Positions 17,131-25,485 of a DNA stretch of 64,000 bases are shown piece by piece. Under the pieces are notes generated by a model. It was given only the letters and a program-made list of their open reading frames with translations, searched no databases and was not told where the DNA came from. This stretch comes from Candidatus Aalborgicola defluviihabitans (lineage in GTDB: Bacteria; Pseudomonadota; Gammaproteobacteria; Burkholderiales; Burkholderiaceae_C): assembly GCA_016705575.1 (NCBI GenBank), contig JADIXX010000005.1:62001-126000 (forward strand), written 5' to 3'. The position numbers and the translations under genes were made by a program. The first letter of the stretch is position 1; the number at the start of each line of letters is the position of its first letter.

Positions 17131-18126
17131 ATGCCCGCCCCCTACAGCGTCACTGCCCGGTTTACCCAGGCCATTCTGGAAGCCTCGCTACGCCATGGCG
17201 TGCAGGTTCCGGAGGCCTTGCGCGCCGCGCTCACGCAGGGTGTGCGCGTGCCCATGGCACAGCAAGACAGTTTGTGGGCACTGTTTGCAGAGGCCACGGT
17301 CGACCCACTGGCTGCGCTGGCGGTGGGCACCGACTTGCAGGCCGGTCACCTGGATATTGTGGGCCTGCTGCTGCTCAGTTGCGACACGCTGGGCGATGCG
17401 TTGGAGGTGCTGACCGAATACGCGCCCATCATTGGCGACAACGCACGCTTCGAGGTCGATGCCGTGCGCGACCCGGTGGTGCTGCGCTACCTACCCGACT
17501 ACACGGTATGCGTGGAGCAGCGGGTAGAGGCCGCTCTGGGGTGTGTGGTGTCCCTGGCGCGCTGGATGACCAATGGGCGTTTTCGTCCTAGCGCCGTGCT
17601 GTTTGCCCACGCGCCGCGTGCGGCCGTGGCCGAGTATGAAGCCCTGTTGGGCTGCCCGGCGCAGTTCGGCCAACCTTTCAACGGCGTGTCCTTTGCACGC
17701 GGTGAAATGGGCCTGAGCCTGATCCAGGCCGGACGCGAGCTGCACGCCCACTTGCGTACTTTGGCCGACGACATGCTGGCCTCACTGGCGCAAGACAGTG
17801 TGTCGGCCCGCGTGCAACATCTCATCCGCAAGCACCCGCGCTGGGGCAAAGAACGCATTGGTGACGAGTTGGGCATGAGTGGGCGCCACCTTAACCGCAA
17901 GCTGGCTGCCGAGGCCATTTCCTTCAAAGGCCTGCGCGAAGCCCTGCTGTACAACCTGGCGGTGCAGGCCTTGCGCACGGGTCAGACGGCGGCCCTGGTG
18001 GGGGAAAAGCTGGGCTTTTCGGACGAAAACGCCTTTGTTCGGGCCTTTCGGCGTTGGAGCGACAAGACCCCAGCCCAGTTTGTTCGCGCCGGCTTCACGA
18101 TAATGGAGGCTGACCCCTCTGAGTGA
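17131..18126 (+). CDS. AraC-family regulator
   Basis: Regulator of 331 residues from the ATG at 17131. The longer open frame upstream runs through the presumed operator and has no supporting features. The N-terminal effector domain is followed by a C-terminal AraC DNA-binding domain, in which LGFSDENAFVRAFRRWSD is the diagnostic second helix-turn-helix. Divergent from the symporter, epimerase, SDR, haem-propeller and MFS operon, with a direct repeat between them. It is followed after 10 nt by yaaA, which may be read through from it. Confidence 0.88.
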   Translation: MPAPYSVTARFTQAILEASLRHGVQVPEALRAALTQGVRVPMAQQDSLWALFAEATVDPLAALAVGTDLQAGHLDIVGLLLLSCDTLGDALEVLTEYAPIIGDNARFEVDAVRDPVVLRYLPDYTVCVEQRVEAALGCVVSLARWMTNGRFRPSAVLFAHAPRAAVAEYEALLGCPAQFGQPFNGVSFARGEMGLSLIQAGRELHAHLRTLADDMLASLAQDSVSARVQHLIRKHPRWGKERIGDELGMSGRHLNRKLAAEAISFKGLREALLYNLAVQALRTGQTAALVGEKLGFSDENAFVRAFRRWSDKTPAQFVRAGFTIMEADPSE

Positions 18127-18136
18127 GCCCTTTTGC

Positions 18137-18907
18137 ATGCTGTTTCTCCTGTCACCCGCCAAGTCCCTGGACTACGAATCACCGATGGCCCCGCACCCGC
18201 ACACCGCACCACTGTTCGTCAAACAGTCCAAGGTGCTGATGGATGTGCTGCGCACCCAGTCTTCGCAGCAGATTGCCGAGCTGATGTCGCTCAGCGACAA
18301 GCTGTCTGCCCTCAACGTGGCGCGCTACCAGGCCTGGTCCACCCGTGCCACGGTCAAGAATGCCCGCCAGGCCGTGTTGGCGTTTGATGGCGATGTGTAT
18401 GGTGGGCTGGATGCGCGCAACCTGGGCGAGGCTGACCTGGCCTGGGCACAGGACCATGTGTGCATCTTGAGTGGCCTCTACGGCGTGCTGCGCCCCTTGG
18501 ACCTGATGCAACCCTACCGGCTGGAGATGGGTACCAAACTGGCCAACCCGCAGGGGCGCGACCTGTACCAGTTTTGGGGCACGCAGATATCAGATTACCT
18601 GAACCAGCGCCTGCGTGCGGACATCAGCCCGGTGGTCATCAACCTGGCCTCTCAGGAGTATTTCAAGGCGGTGGATACCCGCGCGCTCAAAGCGCGGGTG
18701 GTGGATTGCGTGTTTGAGGACTACAAGAACGGCCAATACAAGATCATCAGCTTCAATGCCAAGCGGGCGCGTGGTCTGATGGCGCGTTTTGCCGTGACCC
18801 ACCAGTTGGTGAAGCCCGAGCAGTTGCGCGCATTCGACGCACAGGGCTATGCCTATGTTGCAGGCCAGTCCAGCGCGCAGCGCTATGTGTTCAGAAGGAA
18901 AGCCTGA
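18137..18907 (+). CDS. yaaA: peroxide stress protein YaaA (DUF328)
   Basis: Protein of 256 residues, the normal length. It begins MLFLLSPAKSLDY and contains FYGVLRPLDLMQPYRLEMGT-like sequence (SGLYGVLRPLDLMQPYRLEM) and INLASQEYF, diagnostic of the family. In E. coli YaaA limits oxidative DNA damage by lowering free intracellular iron. It starts 10 nt after the AraC regulator on the same strand; no functional link is known. Confidence 0.93.
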   Translation: MLFLLSPAKSLDYESPMAPHPHTAPLFVKQSKVLMDVLRTQSSQQIAELMSLSDKLSALNVARYQAWSTRATVKNARQAVLAFDGDVYGGLDARNLGEADLAWAQDHVCILSGLYGVLRPLDLMQPYRLEMGTKLANPQGRDLYQFWGTQISDYLNQRLRADISPVVINLASQEYFKAVDTRALKARVVDCVFEDYKNGQYKIISFNAKRARGLMARFAVTHQLVKPEQLRAFDAQGYAYVAGQSSAQRYVFRRKA

Positions 18908-18965
18908 TGCCTTGTGGGTCAGACCACTCGCGCAGCGATGTGCTCTGACCCCAATTGATATAAAA

Positions 18966-19010
18966 AATGGGCTGTAGCCCTCGTCAAATATACGTGAGAA
19001 GCTATGAAAA
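18966..19010 (+). repeat. dispersed repeat, copy 3, overlapping a start codon
   Basis: It contains TAGCCCTCGTCAAATATACG, then AAGCTATGAAAATTAG. The ATG of the alpha/beta hydrolase gene (19004) lies inside the AGCTATGAA end of the repeat. Confidence 0.8.
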
Positions 19011-19978
19011 TTAGAGCAAACAACATCGATATCGAAATCGAAGACACCGCAGAAATCAACCCGCAGGATGGTGATGCCTACACCCGTCCGGTGGTGCTGC
19101 TGATCATGGGCCTGGGCATGCAGCTCGTGGCCTGGCCGGCGCAGTTTGTGCAGGCACTGGTGGATGCAGGCTTTCGCGTCATCCGCATGGACAACCGCGA
19201 CGTGGGTCTGAGCCAGCACTTTGACCACCTGTACACGCCAAACCTGCTGTGGGCCGGCATCAAGTACAAGTTGGGACTGCCGGTGCGTGCGCCTTACTCG
19301 GTGACCGACATGGCGGCTGACGCCATTGGCGTGCTCGATGTGCTGGCCATTGGACAGGCCCACGTGGTGGGTGTGAGCATGGGCGGCATGATCGCCCAGC
19401 GCGTGGCCATTGCCGCGCCCCAAAAAGTGCTGAGCCTGACCAGCATCATGAGCAGCAGCGGCGCCAAAGGCTTGCCCCAGGCCGACCCGGCCGTGATGCG
19501 GGCCCTGATCAGCCGCCCCGCCAACAACACGCCCGAAGCCGCGGTAGACCACTACGTCAAACTGTTCAAAGCCATTGGCAGCCCCAGCTACCCCACACCT
19601 GAGGATGAGATGCGCGAGCACATATTGCAGGGCGTGCAGCGCAGCTTTCACCCCGAAGGCACACTGCGCCAGATGCTGGCCATCGTGTCGGACATCACGC
19701 GTGCCGAGCAGCTCTCCCGTATCACCTGCCCCACGCTGGTGCTGCACGGCAAAGCCGATCCGCTGGTGCCCTACGTGCATGGTGAGGACACGGCCCAGCG
19801 CATCGGCGGTTCGCGCCTGTTGGGCATGGAAGGCATGGGCCATGACCTGCCCAGCGAGCCGGTGGCATGGATACTGGATGCGCTGATTCCCCACCTGCAG
19901 GCCGCCGAACCCCTGCCGCCTTACATTGCCACCGCCCCCGCGCCACTGGACCCCAGCGCTTACCAGGTGCTTGTATGA
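19004..19978 (+). CDS. alpha/beta hydrolase
   Basis: Hydrolase of 324 residues. The nucleophile elbow is GVSMGG, the acid is in HGKADPLVP and the histidine in GMGHDLP, so the triad is complete. The oxyanion-strand motif is LLIMGLGM. Esterase- or lactonase-like; aclacinomycin-esterase-type proteins have a similar N-terminus. The start codon lies within a copy of the dispersed repeat, and no other start fits as well. It overlaps queF by ATGA, an unusual pairing. Confidence 0.87.
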   Translation: MKIRANNIDIEIEDTAEINPQDGDAYTRPVVLLIMGLGMQLVAWPAQFVQALVDAGFRVIRMDNRDVGLSQHFDHLYTPNLLWAGIKYKLGLPVRAPYSVTDMAADAIGVLDVLAIGQAHVVGVSMGGMIAQRVAIAAPQKVLSLTSIMSSSGAKGLPQADPAVMRALISRPANNTPEAAVDHYVKLFKAIGSPSYPTPEDEMREHILQGVQRSFHPEGTLRQMLAIVSDITRAEQLSRITCPTLVLHGKADPLVPYVHGEDTAQRIGGSRLLGMEGMGHDLPSEPVAWILDALIPHLQAAEPLPPYIATAPAPLDPSAYQVLV

Positions 19979-20832
19979 ACACCCCCGAACAATCCCAACT
20001 GGGCCGGGCCAGTGCTTATGTGGACCAGTACGATGCGTCGCTGCTGTTCCCCATCCCCCGCGCAGACAAGCGGGCCGAGATTGGCATCACCGGCGCGGCG
20101 CCGTTCTTTGGCGCTGATATGTGGAGCGCCTTTGAGCTGAGCTGGTTGGGGCCGCGTGGCAAGCCGCAGGTGGCACTGGCGCACTTCACCATTCCGTGCG
20201 AGACGCGCAATATCGTCGAGAGCAAGTCTTTCAAGCTCTACCTCAACAGTTTCAACAACACACGTTTTGATGATGTTGACGCCGTCAAAGCCCGGCTGCG
20301 CACCGACATCACCGAGGCGGTTTGGCGCGGTACCGAGCCCGCTGGCTCCGCTCCCGCATCCATTGGCGTCACCCTGATCGGCCCCGACTTGTTTGACCAG
20401 CAACCTGTGCACGAGTTGGACGGCCTGAACCTGGACCGCCTGGACATTGAATGCACCCAGTACACCCCGGCGCCTGAATTGTTGTGCGCCACCCCCGACG
20501 AGCAGCCGGTGTCTGAGGTGTTGGTCAGCAACCTGCTCAAGAGCAACTGCCTGGTGACGGGCCAGCCTGATTGGGGCAGCGTGCAGATCCGCTACACCGG
20601 CGACCAAATCGAGCAGGGTGGCCTGCTGCAATACCTGGTGAGCTTTCGCAACCACAACGAGTTCCACGAGCAGTGTGTGGAGCGCATCTTCATGGACATC
20701 TGGACGCGCTGCAAACCGCTCAAACTGGCCGTGTATGCGCGTTACACGCGCCGTGGCGGGCTGGACATCAATCCGTTTCGCACCAGCCACCCGCAGGCAC
20801 TACCGCGCAACATCCGTACTGCGCGGCAGTAG
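19975..20832 (+). CDS. queF: NADPH-dependent 7-cyano-7-deazaguanine reductase QueF
   Basis: Reduces preQ0 to preQ1 in queuosine biosynthesis (cytoplasm). It has 285 residues, the long two-module QueF type. The conserved region ESKSFKLYLNSFNNTRF is near residue 85. The catalytic Cys is in LLKSNCLVTGQPDWGS, and FRNHNEFHEQCVERIF forms part of the substrate site. The ATG at 19975 overlaps the hydrolase TGA (ATGA), so the larger upstream open frame is rejected. No other queuosine genes are in the window. Confidence 0.95.
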   Translation: MNTPEQSQLGRASAYVDQYDASLLFPIPRADKRAEIGITGAAPFFGADMWSAFELSWLGPRGKPQVALAHFTIPCETRNIVESKSFKLYLNSFNNTRFDDVDAVKARLRTDITEAVWRGTEPAGSAPASIGVTLIGPDLFDQQPVHELDGLNLDRLDIECTQYTPAPELLCATPDEQPVSEVLVSNLLKSNCLVTGQPDWGSVQIRYTGDQIEQGGLLQYLVSFRNHNEFHEQCVERIFMDIWTRCKPLKLAVYARYTRRGGLDINPFRTSHPQALPRNIRTARQ

Positions 20833-20935
20833 GCTTGCCGGGTGGGCTTTGTTCAGTAGTGAACAGTTGGGTTTGCACTGCCGCGAAGTCTGGCGTCCAA
20901 TCCACCAGCAATCAGTTTGCACGAGGACTTGAGAC

Positions 20936-21784
20936 ATGAACCTGTTACAAAAGATTTTTCCTGGCAAATTCAAGCAGGATGCGCCCGACACCGGAACCCT
21001 GGTGCACCAGTTCATCGTCGAAAAGTCGCTCGCAGTGGTCTTTCAGCCGATTGTCTCGGTCAAAGACGCAACCCTACTGGGGCATGAGGCCCTGGTTCGG
21101 GGCCCCAAGGGCAATACGCTGGAGAGTGCTTCGGCGTTGTCGGCGGCCGCCCAGCGCGAAAAGTGCCAGCGTGCGTACGAACTGGCCTGTGCAGAGAACG
21201 CCATGCAGCGTTGGGCGCGCGCCCAAGGACGCGGCAAGTTGTTCATCAACGTCAGCGCAGCCTGTCTGGGTGGCGTCGATGGTGCCAATATGGCAGAAGC
21301 GCTGGTGCAAACCCTGCGCAGCTACCGCGTCCAGCCGAATCGCGCCGTGTTTGAGGTGTCTGGCTACAGCCGCTTCGAACAACCCCAGTTGTTAGCCCAG
21401 GCAACGCAGTTCCTGCAAGCGGTCGGGGCGCTTGTTGCGCTGGATGGCCTTAAAGGATCGCGCAGCAATCTGGCTGCCTGGACCGAACTGCAGCCCGATC
21501 TCATCAAACTCGATGCGCGCCTGACACAAGACATTGCGCTGAGTGCGGAAAAAACCAAGGTATTGGGCGCACTGGTAGCGCTGGCTGCCCAGCGCAAGAC
21601 CATGCTGGTTGCCAAGGGCGTGGAGTCAGCCTCGGACTTGCGCGCGTTGGCTGCGCTGGGTGTGGGCTATGCGCAGGGCTACTTTCTGGGTAGCCCAGAT
21701 GTCGTTCCGGTTGATGCGGTCAACTTCCGGGCACGCACTGTGCTCGAACAACCACTGCAAGTCTCGTTGAGTCATAGCGGCTGA
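20936..21784 (+). CDS. degenerate EAL-domain protein
   Basis: EAL fold of 282 residues, single domain. The EAL triplet is present at Glu51 (HEALVRGP), as are FINVS, KLD and AQGYF. The canonical DDFGTGYSS region reads D170-G-L-K-G-S-R-S, so the second metal-binding Asp is Gly171. The AEGVE motif reads AKGVE with Lys227. Loss of two metal ligands predicts no c-di-GMP hydrolysis; it may bind c-di-GMP or a protein instead. It stands alone, convergent with the Crp-like regulator gene. Confidence 0.85.
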   Translation: MNLLQKIFPGKFKQDAPDTGTLVHQFIVEKSLAVVFQPIVSVKDATLLGHEALVRGPKGNTLESASALSAAAQREKCQRAYELACAENAMQRWARAQGRGKLFINVSAACLGGVDGANMAEALVQTLRSYRVQPNRAVFEVSGYSRFEQPQLLAQATQFLQAVGALVALDGLKGSRSNLAAWTELQPDLIKLDARLTQDIALSAEKTKVLGALVALAAQRKTMLVAKGVESASDLRALAALGVGYAQGYFLGSPDVVPVDAVNFRARTVLEQPLQVSLSHSG

Positions 21785-21817
21785 AAAATAGCGGCCGATC
21801 TGCCCGCAGAGGCTTGG

Positions 21818-22606
21818 TCACTGGATTTTGCAGCTCTGCAGCTCGGCCAACAGTTCAGAAATACCTGGATTGAGGTTGTTGACACTGCGTTCGCGCTGGC
21901 GGTGGGCGAATACGTTCCAGGTGGCGATCTCCAGAATTTCGAGTTTGCCATAGGATATTTTCAGCCATTCTGCTGCAGCAAGTTGCTGCACGTGCTCAGA
22001 AAACAGAGTGCGTGACACGCCGCACAATGACGCCAACATGGTTTGTGCAATCGGAATTTCCACCCCTTCTCCAAAGCCGATGGTGGGCGGCCGGTCTGAG
22101 CGGTAGGCCAAGGCCTCGGCAAACTGGCACAGGCCCATCACCACCCGCAAGCAGGGGTTGCCCAACTTCATCAGCATCAGTGTTTCTGAGGTTTTTTGCA
22201 CCCGCCAGGCCATCAGCTTGGCCACAAAGCGTGCAAAGCCGGGCTCGTCAATAAAAAGGGCATCAAACACCTCGGCGGGAATGGTGAGCATTTCCGTTGG
22301 CACCAGGCAGACGTACTGGGCATAGCTGGGCTTGCGGTTGATGATGGGTTGTTCGCCGAACCACGAGCCCTTGCCATAGATGCTGATGGGCGTTGACTCG
22401 GAGTTGGTGGTGGGAATAGACGCAGCCACGAGCCCGTCCATGATGAAGTTCCAGGACTTGATCTCACTTCCCTTGGCCCAAACGATGGCGCCCTGTTTCA
22501 GCGACTGGACCTTGACATGCACTGCCGTGCGGGCCGCCACAGCCTCTGACAGGCCAATGCTCTGCATGCGGCGGCCAATGTAGTTGTTGCTGGGGGTGGT
22601 GGGCAT
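21818..22606 (-). CDS. Crp/Fnr-family transcription regulator
   Basis: Protein of 262 residues from the ATG at 22606. Upstream in-frame codons cover the promoter region and are rejected. A cyclic-nucleotide-binding-like beta-barrel occupies about 25-150 (KGSWFGEQPI is a typical turn), followed by a winged helix-turn-helix with LASLCGVSRTLFSEHVQQL. No N-terminal FNR cysteine cluster is seen, so an iron-sulphur oxygen sensor is unlikely. Divergent from the TPP enzyme across 207 bp with palindromes in between, which suggests it controls that gene. Confidence 0.85.
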   Translation of the reverse strand: MPTTPSNNYIGRRMQSIGLSEAVAARTAVHVKVQSLKQGAIVWAKGSEIKSWNFIMDGLVAASIPTTNSESTPISIYGKGSWFGEQPIINRKPSYAQYVCLVPTEMLTIPAEVFDALFIDEPGFARFVAKLMAWRVQKTSETLMLMKLGNPCLRVVMGLCQFAEALAYRSDRPPTIGFGEGVEIPIAQTMLASLCGVSRTLFSEHVQQLAAAEWLKISYGKLEILEIATWNVFAHRQRERSVNNLNPGISELLAELQSCKIQ

Positions 22607-22703
22607 CGCGCCAAGTATCGCACCCGACAGACCGGGCTGGCCTTGCCTGGCATGGGCTGTTTTGGCGTCTTGGCCGTATTTTGTGTGCAATGTGGGCATT
22701 TCG

Positions 22704-22732
22704 TGCATTAAATATGCATCAATTGGGTTGAT
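22704..22732. promoter_or_regulatory. two abutting palindromes, candidate operator
   Basis: TGCAT-N5-ATGCA at 22704-22718 runs into ATCAA-N5-TTGAT at 22718-22732. Both are perfect 5+5 inverted repeats in the gap between the Crp-like regulator and the TPP enzyme. A Crp/Fnr-type dimer usually binds such sites. Confidence 0.5.
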
Positions 22733-22813
22733 GGAGCTGGAAAACGGCTGCCTCATGCAGCTGTTTTGGCCAATAATTTTCAGATTCAAACACCAACCCG
22801 AAAAACCCTCACC

Positions 22814-24607
22814 ATGATTACTCCCTACGAACAAAACTTTGGCGCCGACTACCAGCGTTCGTTGGTGAGCCTGGGCCAGACCATGCGCCAGATCATCAAA
22901 CACTTTGGTGTTGACACGGTGTACGGCGTTGGCGGTGACTTCGCGGCCAACCTGATCGCTGCGCTGGACCAGGATGGCCTGACAGTCTCACCGTCGAGCA
23001 ACGAATTGAATGCGGGATTTTGTGCCTGCGCCAAGGCCGAAATGGAAGGCATTGGTTTTTGCCTGACCACGTATACGGTCGGCTCATTGCCCTGTGTGAG
23101 TGCTGCTGCCCTGGCCAAGACGGAAGGGCTGCCGGTCGTATTCATCTCCGGTGCGCCGGGTGAAGACGAAGTGCACCAGTCGGGCATTCACCACATGGTT
23201 CAGCCCAGCAACAGCTGGCGCGCCGAGTACGACGCCGCGTTGGACGCCTTTGCCGCCATTGGCATCCGTGCGGAGCGCCTTCAGGGCGACCGTTCCCGCG
23301 GGCAGCCCAATATTTCGGCCTTCCGTTTCTATGAGTTGGTCAAGCATGCCTGGCTGCACCGTGAGCCGGTTTTTATTGAAGTGCCGCGCAATCTGGTGTC
23401 TGCGTTGACGCAGCCTCTGTCACTGCCCGCGCTGGATCAACTGGAAGGCCCGGAGCTGGTGTTTGCCGGACTGGAGGCGGTGCTGGGCACCATCGTCCAA
23501 AAGTTGAAGCGAGCACGCTCACCATTGGTCTATTTTGGCGTGCAGGTGCGCCGTAACCCCGAGTTGACGCGCCTGATGCACGCGTTTTGCCACCGCTTCC
23601 AGATTCCCTATGTGGGCGATTGGTTTGCCAAAGGCGGTGTGGACGAAACCGATCCCTTGTGCCTGGGCACCTACAACGGCGCCTTCAGCGATGCGGCCAC
23701 GCGTGGCTATATCGAATCCCGCGCGGACTATGTGCTGGACTTGGGCTCCAGCATCATCCCGCAGGACACGGCCAGCGCCTTTCACACGGGTACCCATTTC
23801 ATTGCCGACTTTTCCAACCGCACGGTGGTGAAGTCCACGGTGGCGCGCGAGGCTGAACTCATTCGCATTCTGCAAGGGCTATTGGAGGCCGACCTGCCCA
23901 TTTTTGAGTGCGTGCTGCCCCAGCGCCAGCTACCCGAGCTGGACGCCAGCGCCAAGTTCGATTTCCATGTGCTGGTGGATGCCATTGCCCAGGTGCAGGC
24001 GCAGCAGGCGTTTGGCACGGTGTTTATGCCGGAAGTCGGTAACTCGTTTTTCGCAAGCTTTGGCCTGCGTCCCCGTGCCACCGAGTTAGGCATCAACTGG
24101 TTGGCCAACCCCTGGTATGCGGCGATGGGAACCTCGCTGCCCTATGCCAGGGTGGTGTCGGAAACGATTCGGCGCAAGCAGTTTTCGGACCGCGCGGTGG
24201 TGATTACTGGCGATGGGGGTTTTCACTTCCAGCTCAACGAGCTGATTCACTTCCAGAAGGAAGGCCTGCCGGTCACCATTATTTACATGCGCAATGACAT
24301 TTACCACATGGGCAAGAGCGGGGACGGCCCGATCTACCATTGCTCAACCAACCAGTTCGATGTGTTGCAACTGGTGCGGGCCTACGGTGGAGATGGCAAG
24401 CGCTGCGAGACAATTGGCGAGTTTTGCGACTACTACAGCCGTTGCCTGGATGAGAACACGGGCATCCGTCTGATCGAGGTGCCGTGCCTGCCGCTTGCGC
24501 AGTACCAGTGCCGCGAGATTGCTTTGCTGAACCTGTACATCCTGTCCCGCAACGGCGACCCCGAGGCGCTGAAGCAGTGGAATGAACAGGTCAGCCCAGT
24601 TCGCTGA
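22814..24607 (+). CDS. thiamine-pyrophosphate decarboxylase-like enzyme
   Basis: Protein of 597 residues in the pyruvate/indolepyruvate decarboxylase family. Visible features: the catalytic Glu region SSNELNAGFCA near 60, a HH pair in GIHHMVQPSN typical of 2-oxoacid decarboxylases, and the TPP-binding GDGGFHFQLNEL. The usual Asn-Asn end of the TPP motif reads RND. The 2-oxoacid substrate is unknown. The ATG at 22814 is preferred over the upstream in-frame codons. Divergent from a Crp-type gene; the last 17 bp overlap the convergent crotonase gene. Confidence 0.85.
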   Translation: MITPYEQNFGADYQRSLVSLGQTMRQIIKHFGVDTVYGVGGDFAANLIAALDQDGLTVSPSSNELNAGFCACAKAEMEGIGFCLTTYTVGSLPCVSAAALAKTEGLPVVFISGAPGEDEVHQSGIHHMVQPSNSWRAEYDAALDAFAAIGIRAERLQGDRSRGQPNISAFRFYELVKHAWLHREPVFIEVPRNLVSALTQPLSLPALDQLEGPELVFAGLEAVLGTIVQKLKRARSPLVYFGVQVRRNPELTRLMHAFCHRFQIPYVGDWFAKGGVDETDPLCLGTYNGAFSDAATRGYIESRADYVLDLGSSIIPQDTASAFHTGTHFIADFSNRTVVKSTVAREAELIRILQGLLEADLPIFECVLPQRQLPELDASAKFDFHVLVDAIAQVQAQQAFGTVFMPEVGNSFFASFGLRPRATELGINWLANPWYAAMGTSLPYARVVSETIRRKQFSDRAVVITGDGGFHFQLNELIHFQKEGLPVTIIYMRNDIYHMGKSGDGPIYHCSTNQFDVLQLVRAYGGDGKRCETIGEFCDYYSRCLDENTGIRLIEVPCLPLAQYQCREIALLNLYILSRNGDPEALKQWNEQVSPVR

Positions 24608-25445
24608 ATGCGCGTAGGGGCTGGAGCGCCGGAAACTCGCCGGCGCGCTTGCCCTTCATGGCCACCACGGCTTCCATGACATGGCGGTTGCTCCAGATGC
24701 CTGCTTGTAACCAGCCCATCTGTTTGAGGGCGTCGTCCACGCTGTGGTCGCGGGCGTAATGGATGGCTTGTTTGGTGCCCCAGATAGCCACGGGCGGCTT
24801 GGCGGCAATCTCGGCGGCGCATTGCAGAGCAGCTTCGACCATGGCCTCGGGCGTGTCAAAAATCGCGTTCACCAGACCGTATTGCAACGCCCGGTCTGCA
24901 GGCAGGCGCCGACCGGTGTAGGCCAGCTCTTTCACCACCGCCAGCGGAATCAGCTTGGGCAGGCGCTGCAGGGTGCCCACGTCGGCCACCATGCCGATGT
25001 TGATTTCCTGGATGCAGAAAAACGTTTGCGGCGTGGCATAGCGGATGCAGCAGGCGCTGACCATGTCCACCCCGGCGCCGATGCAGCCGCCCTGAATGGC
25101 CGCGATCACCGGCATACGCAGGGTCTCGAGCTTGGTGAACGTGGCTTGCATGTCGGTCAGCACGTCAAAAATGGCGGCGCGGCCTTCGGGGCTTTGGTCG
25201 TCCATCTTGATGGCGCCGGCAAAGATATCCAGCGCCATACCGGCGCTGAAATGCTTGCCGGTGCTGCTGATGACCAACACGCGCGCGTCGCCGCTTTTGT
25301 GCAACTGCGTGAGCACCGCGTCCAGTTCGCGCCAGAACGTGGGGTGCATGGTGTTCATCGCCTCGGGTTTGTTCAGCACCAAATGGGCGACGTGGTTGCT
25401 GGTTGAAAGCGTGAAACAGGTAGGGGATAGGTTGGAAGTAGTCAT
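24591..25445 (-). CDS. delta(3,5)-delta(2,4)-dienoyl-CoA isomerase / crotonase family
   Basis: Crotonase-fold enzyme of 284 residues. The oxyanion region is HFSAGMAL. The three acidic residues typical of dienoyl-CoA isomerase are present: Asp in GVDMVSACC, Glu in CIQEINIG and Asp in ADVGTLQRLP. This set separates the family from plain enoyl-CoA hydratases. It would act in beta-oxidation of unsaturated fatty acids. Start at 25445 (ATG). Its 3' end overlaps that of the TPP enzyme by 17 bp. Confidence 0.87.
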   Translation of the reverse strand: MTTSNLSPTCFTLSTSNHVAHLVLNKPEAMNTMHPTFWRELDAVLTQLHKSGDARVLVISSTGKHFSAGMALDIFAGAIKMDDQSPEGRAAIFDVLTDMQATFTKLETLRMPVIAAIQGGCIGAGVDMVSACCIRYATPQTFFCIQEINIGMVADVGTLQRLPKLIPLAVVKELAYTGRRLPADRALQYGLVNAIFDTPEAMVEAALQCAAEIAAKPPVAIWGTKQAIHYARDHSVDDALKQMGWLQAGIWSNRHVMEAVVAMKGKRAGEFPALQPLRAFSELG

Positions 25446-25485
25446 GGAGCAAACTGTATAGCAGTTTTTTGCCCTCTGGCGTCGC

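Noticed and set aside
22607..22903. N-terminal extension of the Crp-like regulator
   Set aside because: The extra residues have no family similarity and would cover the operator region and the start of the TPP gene.
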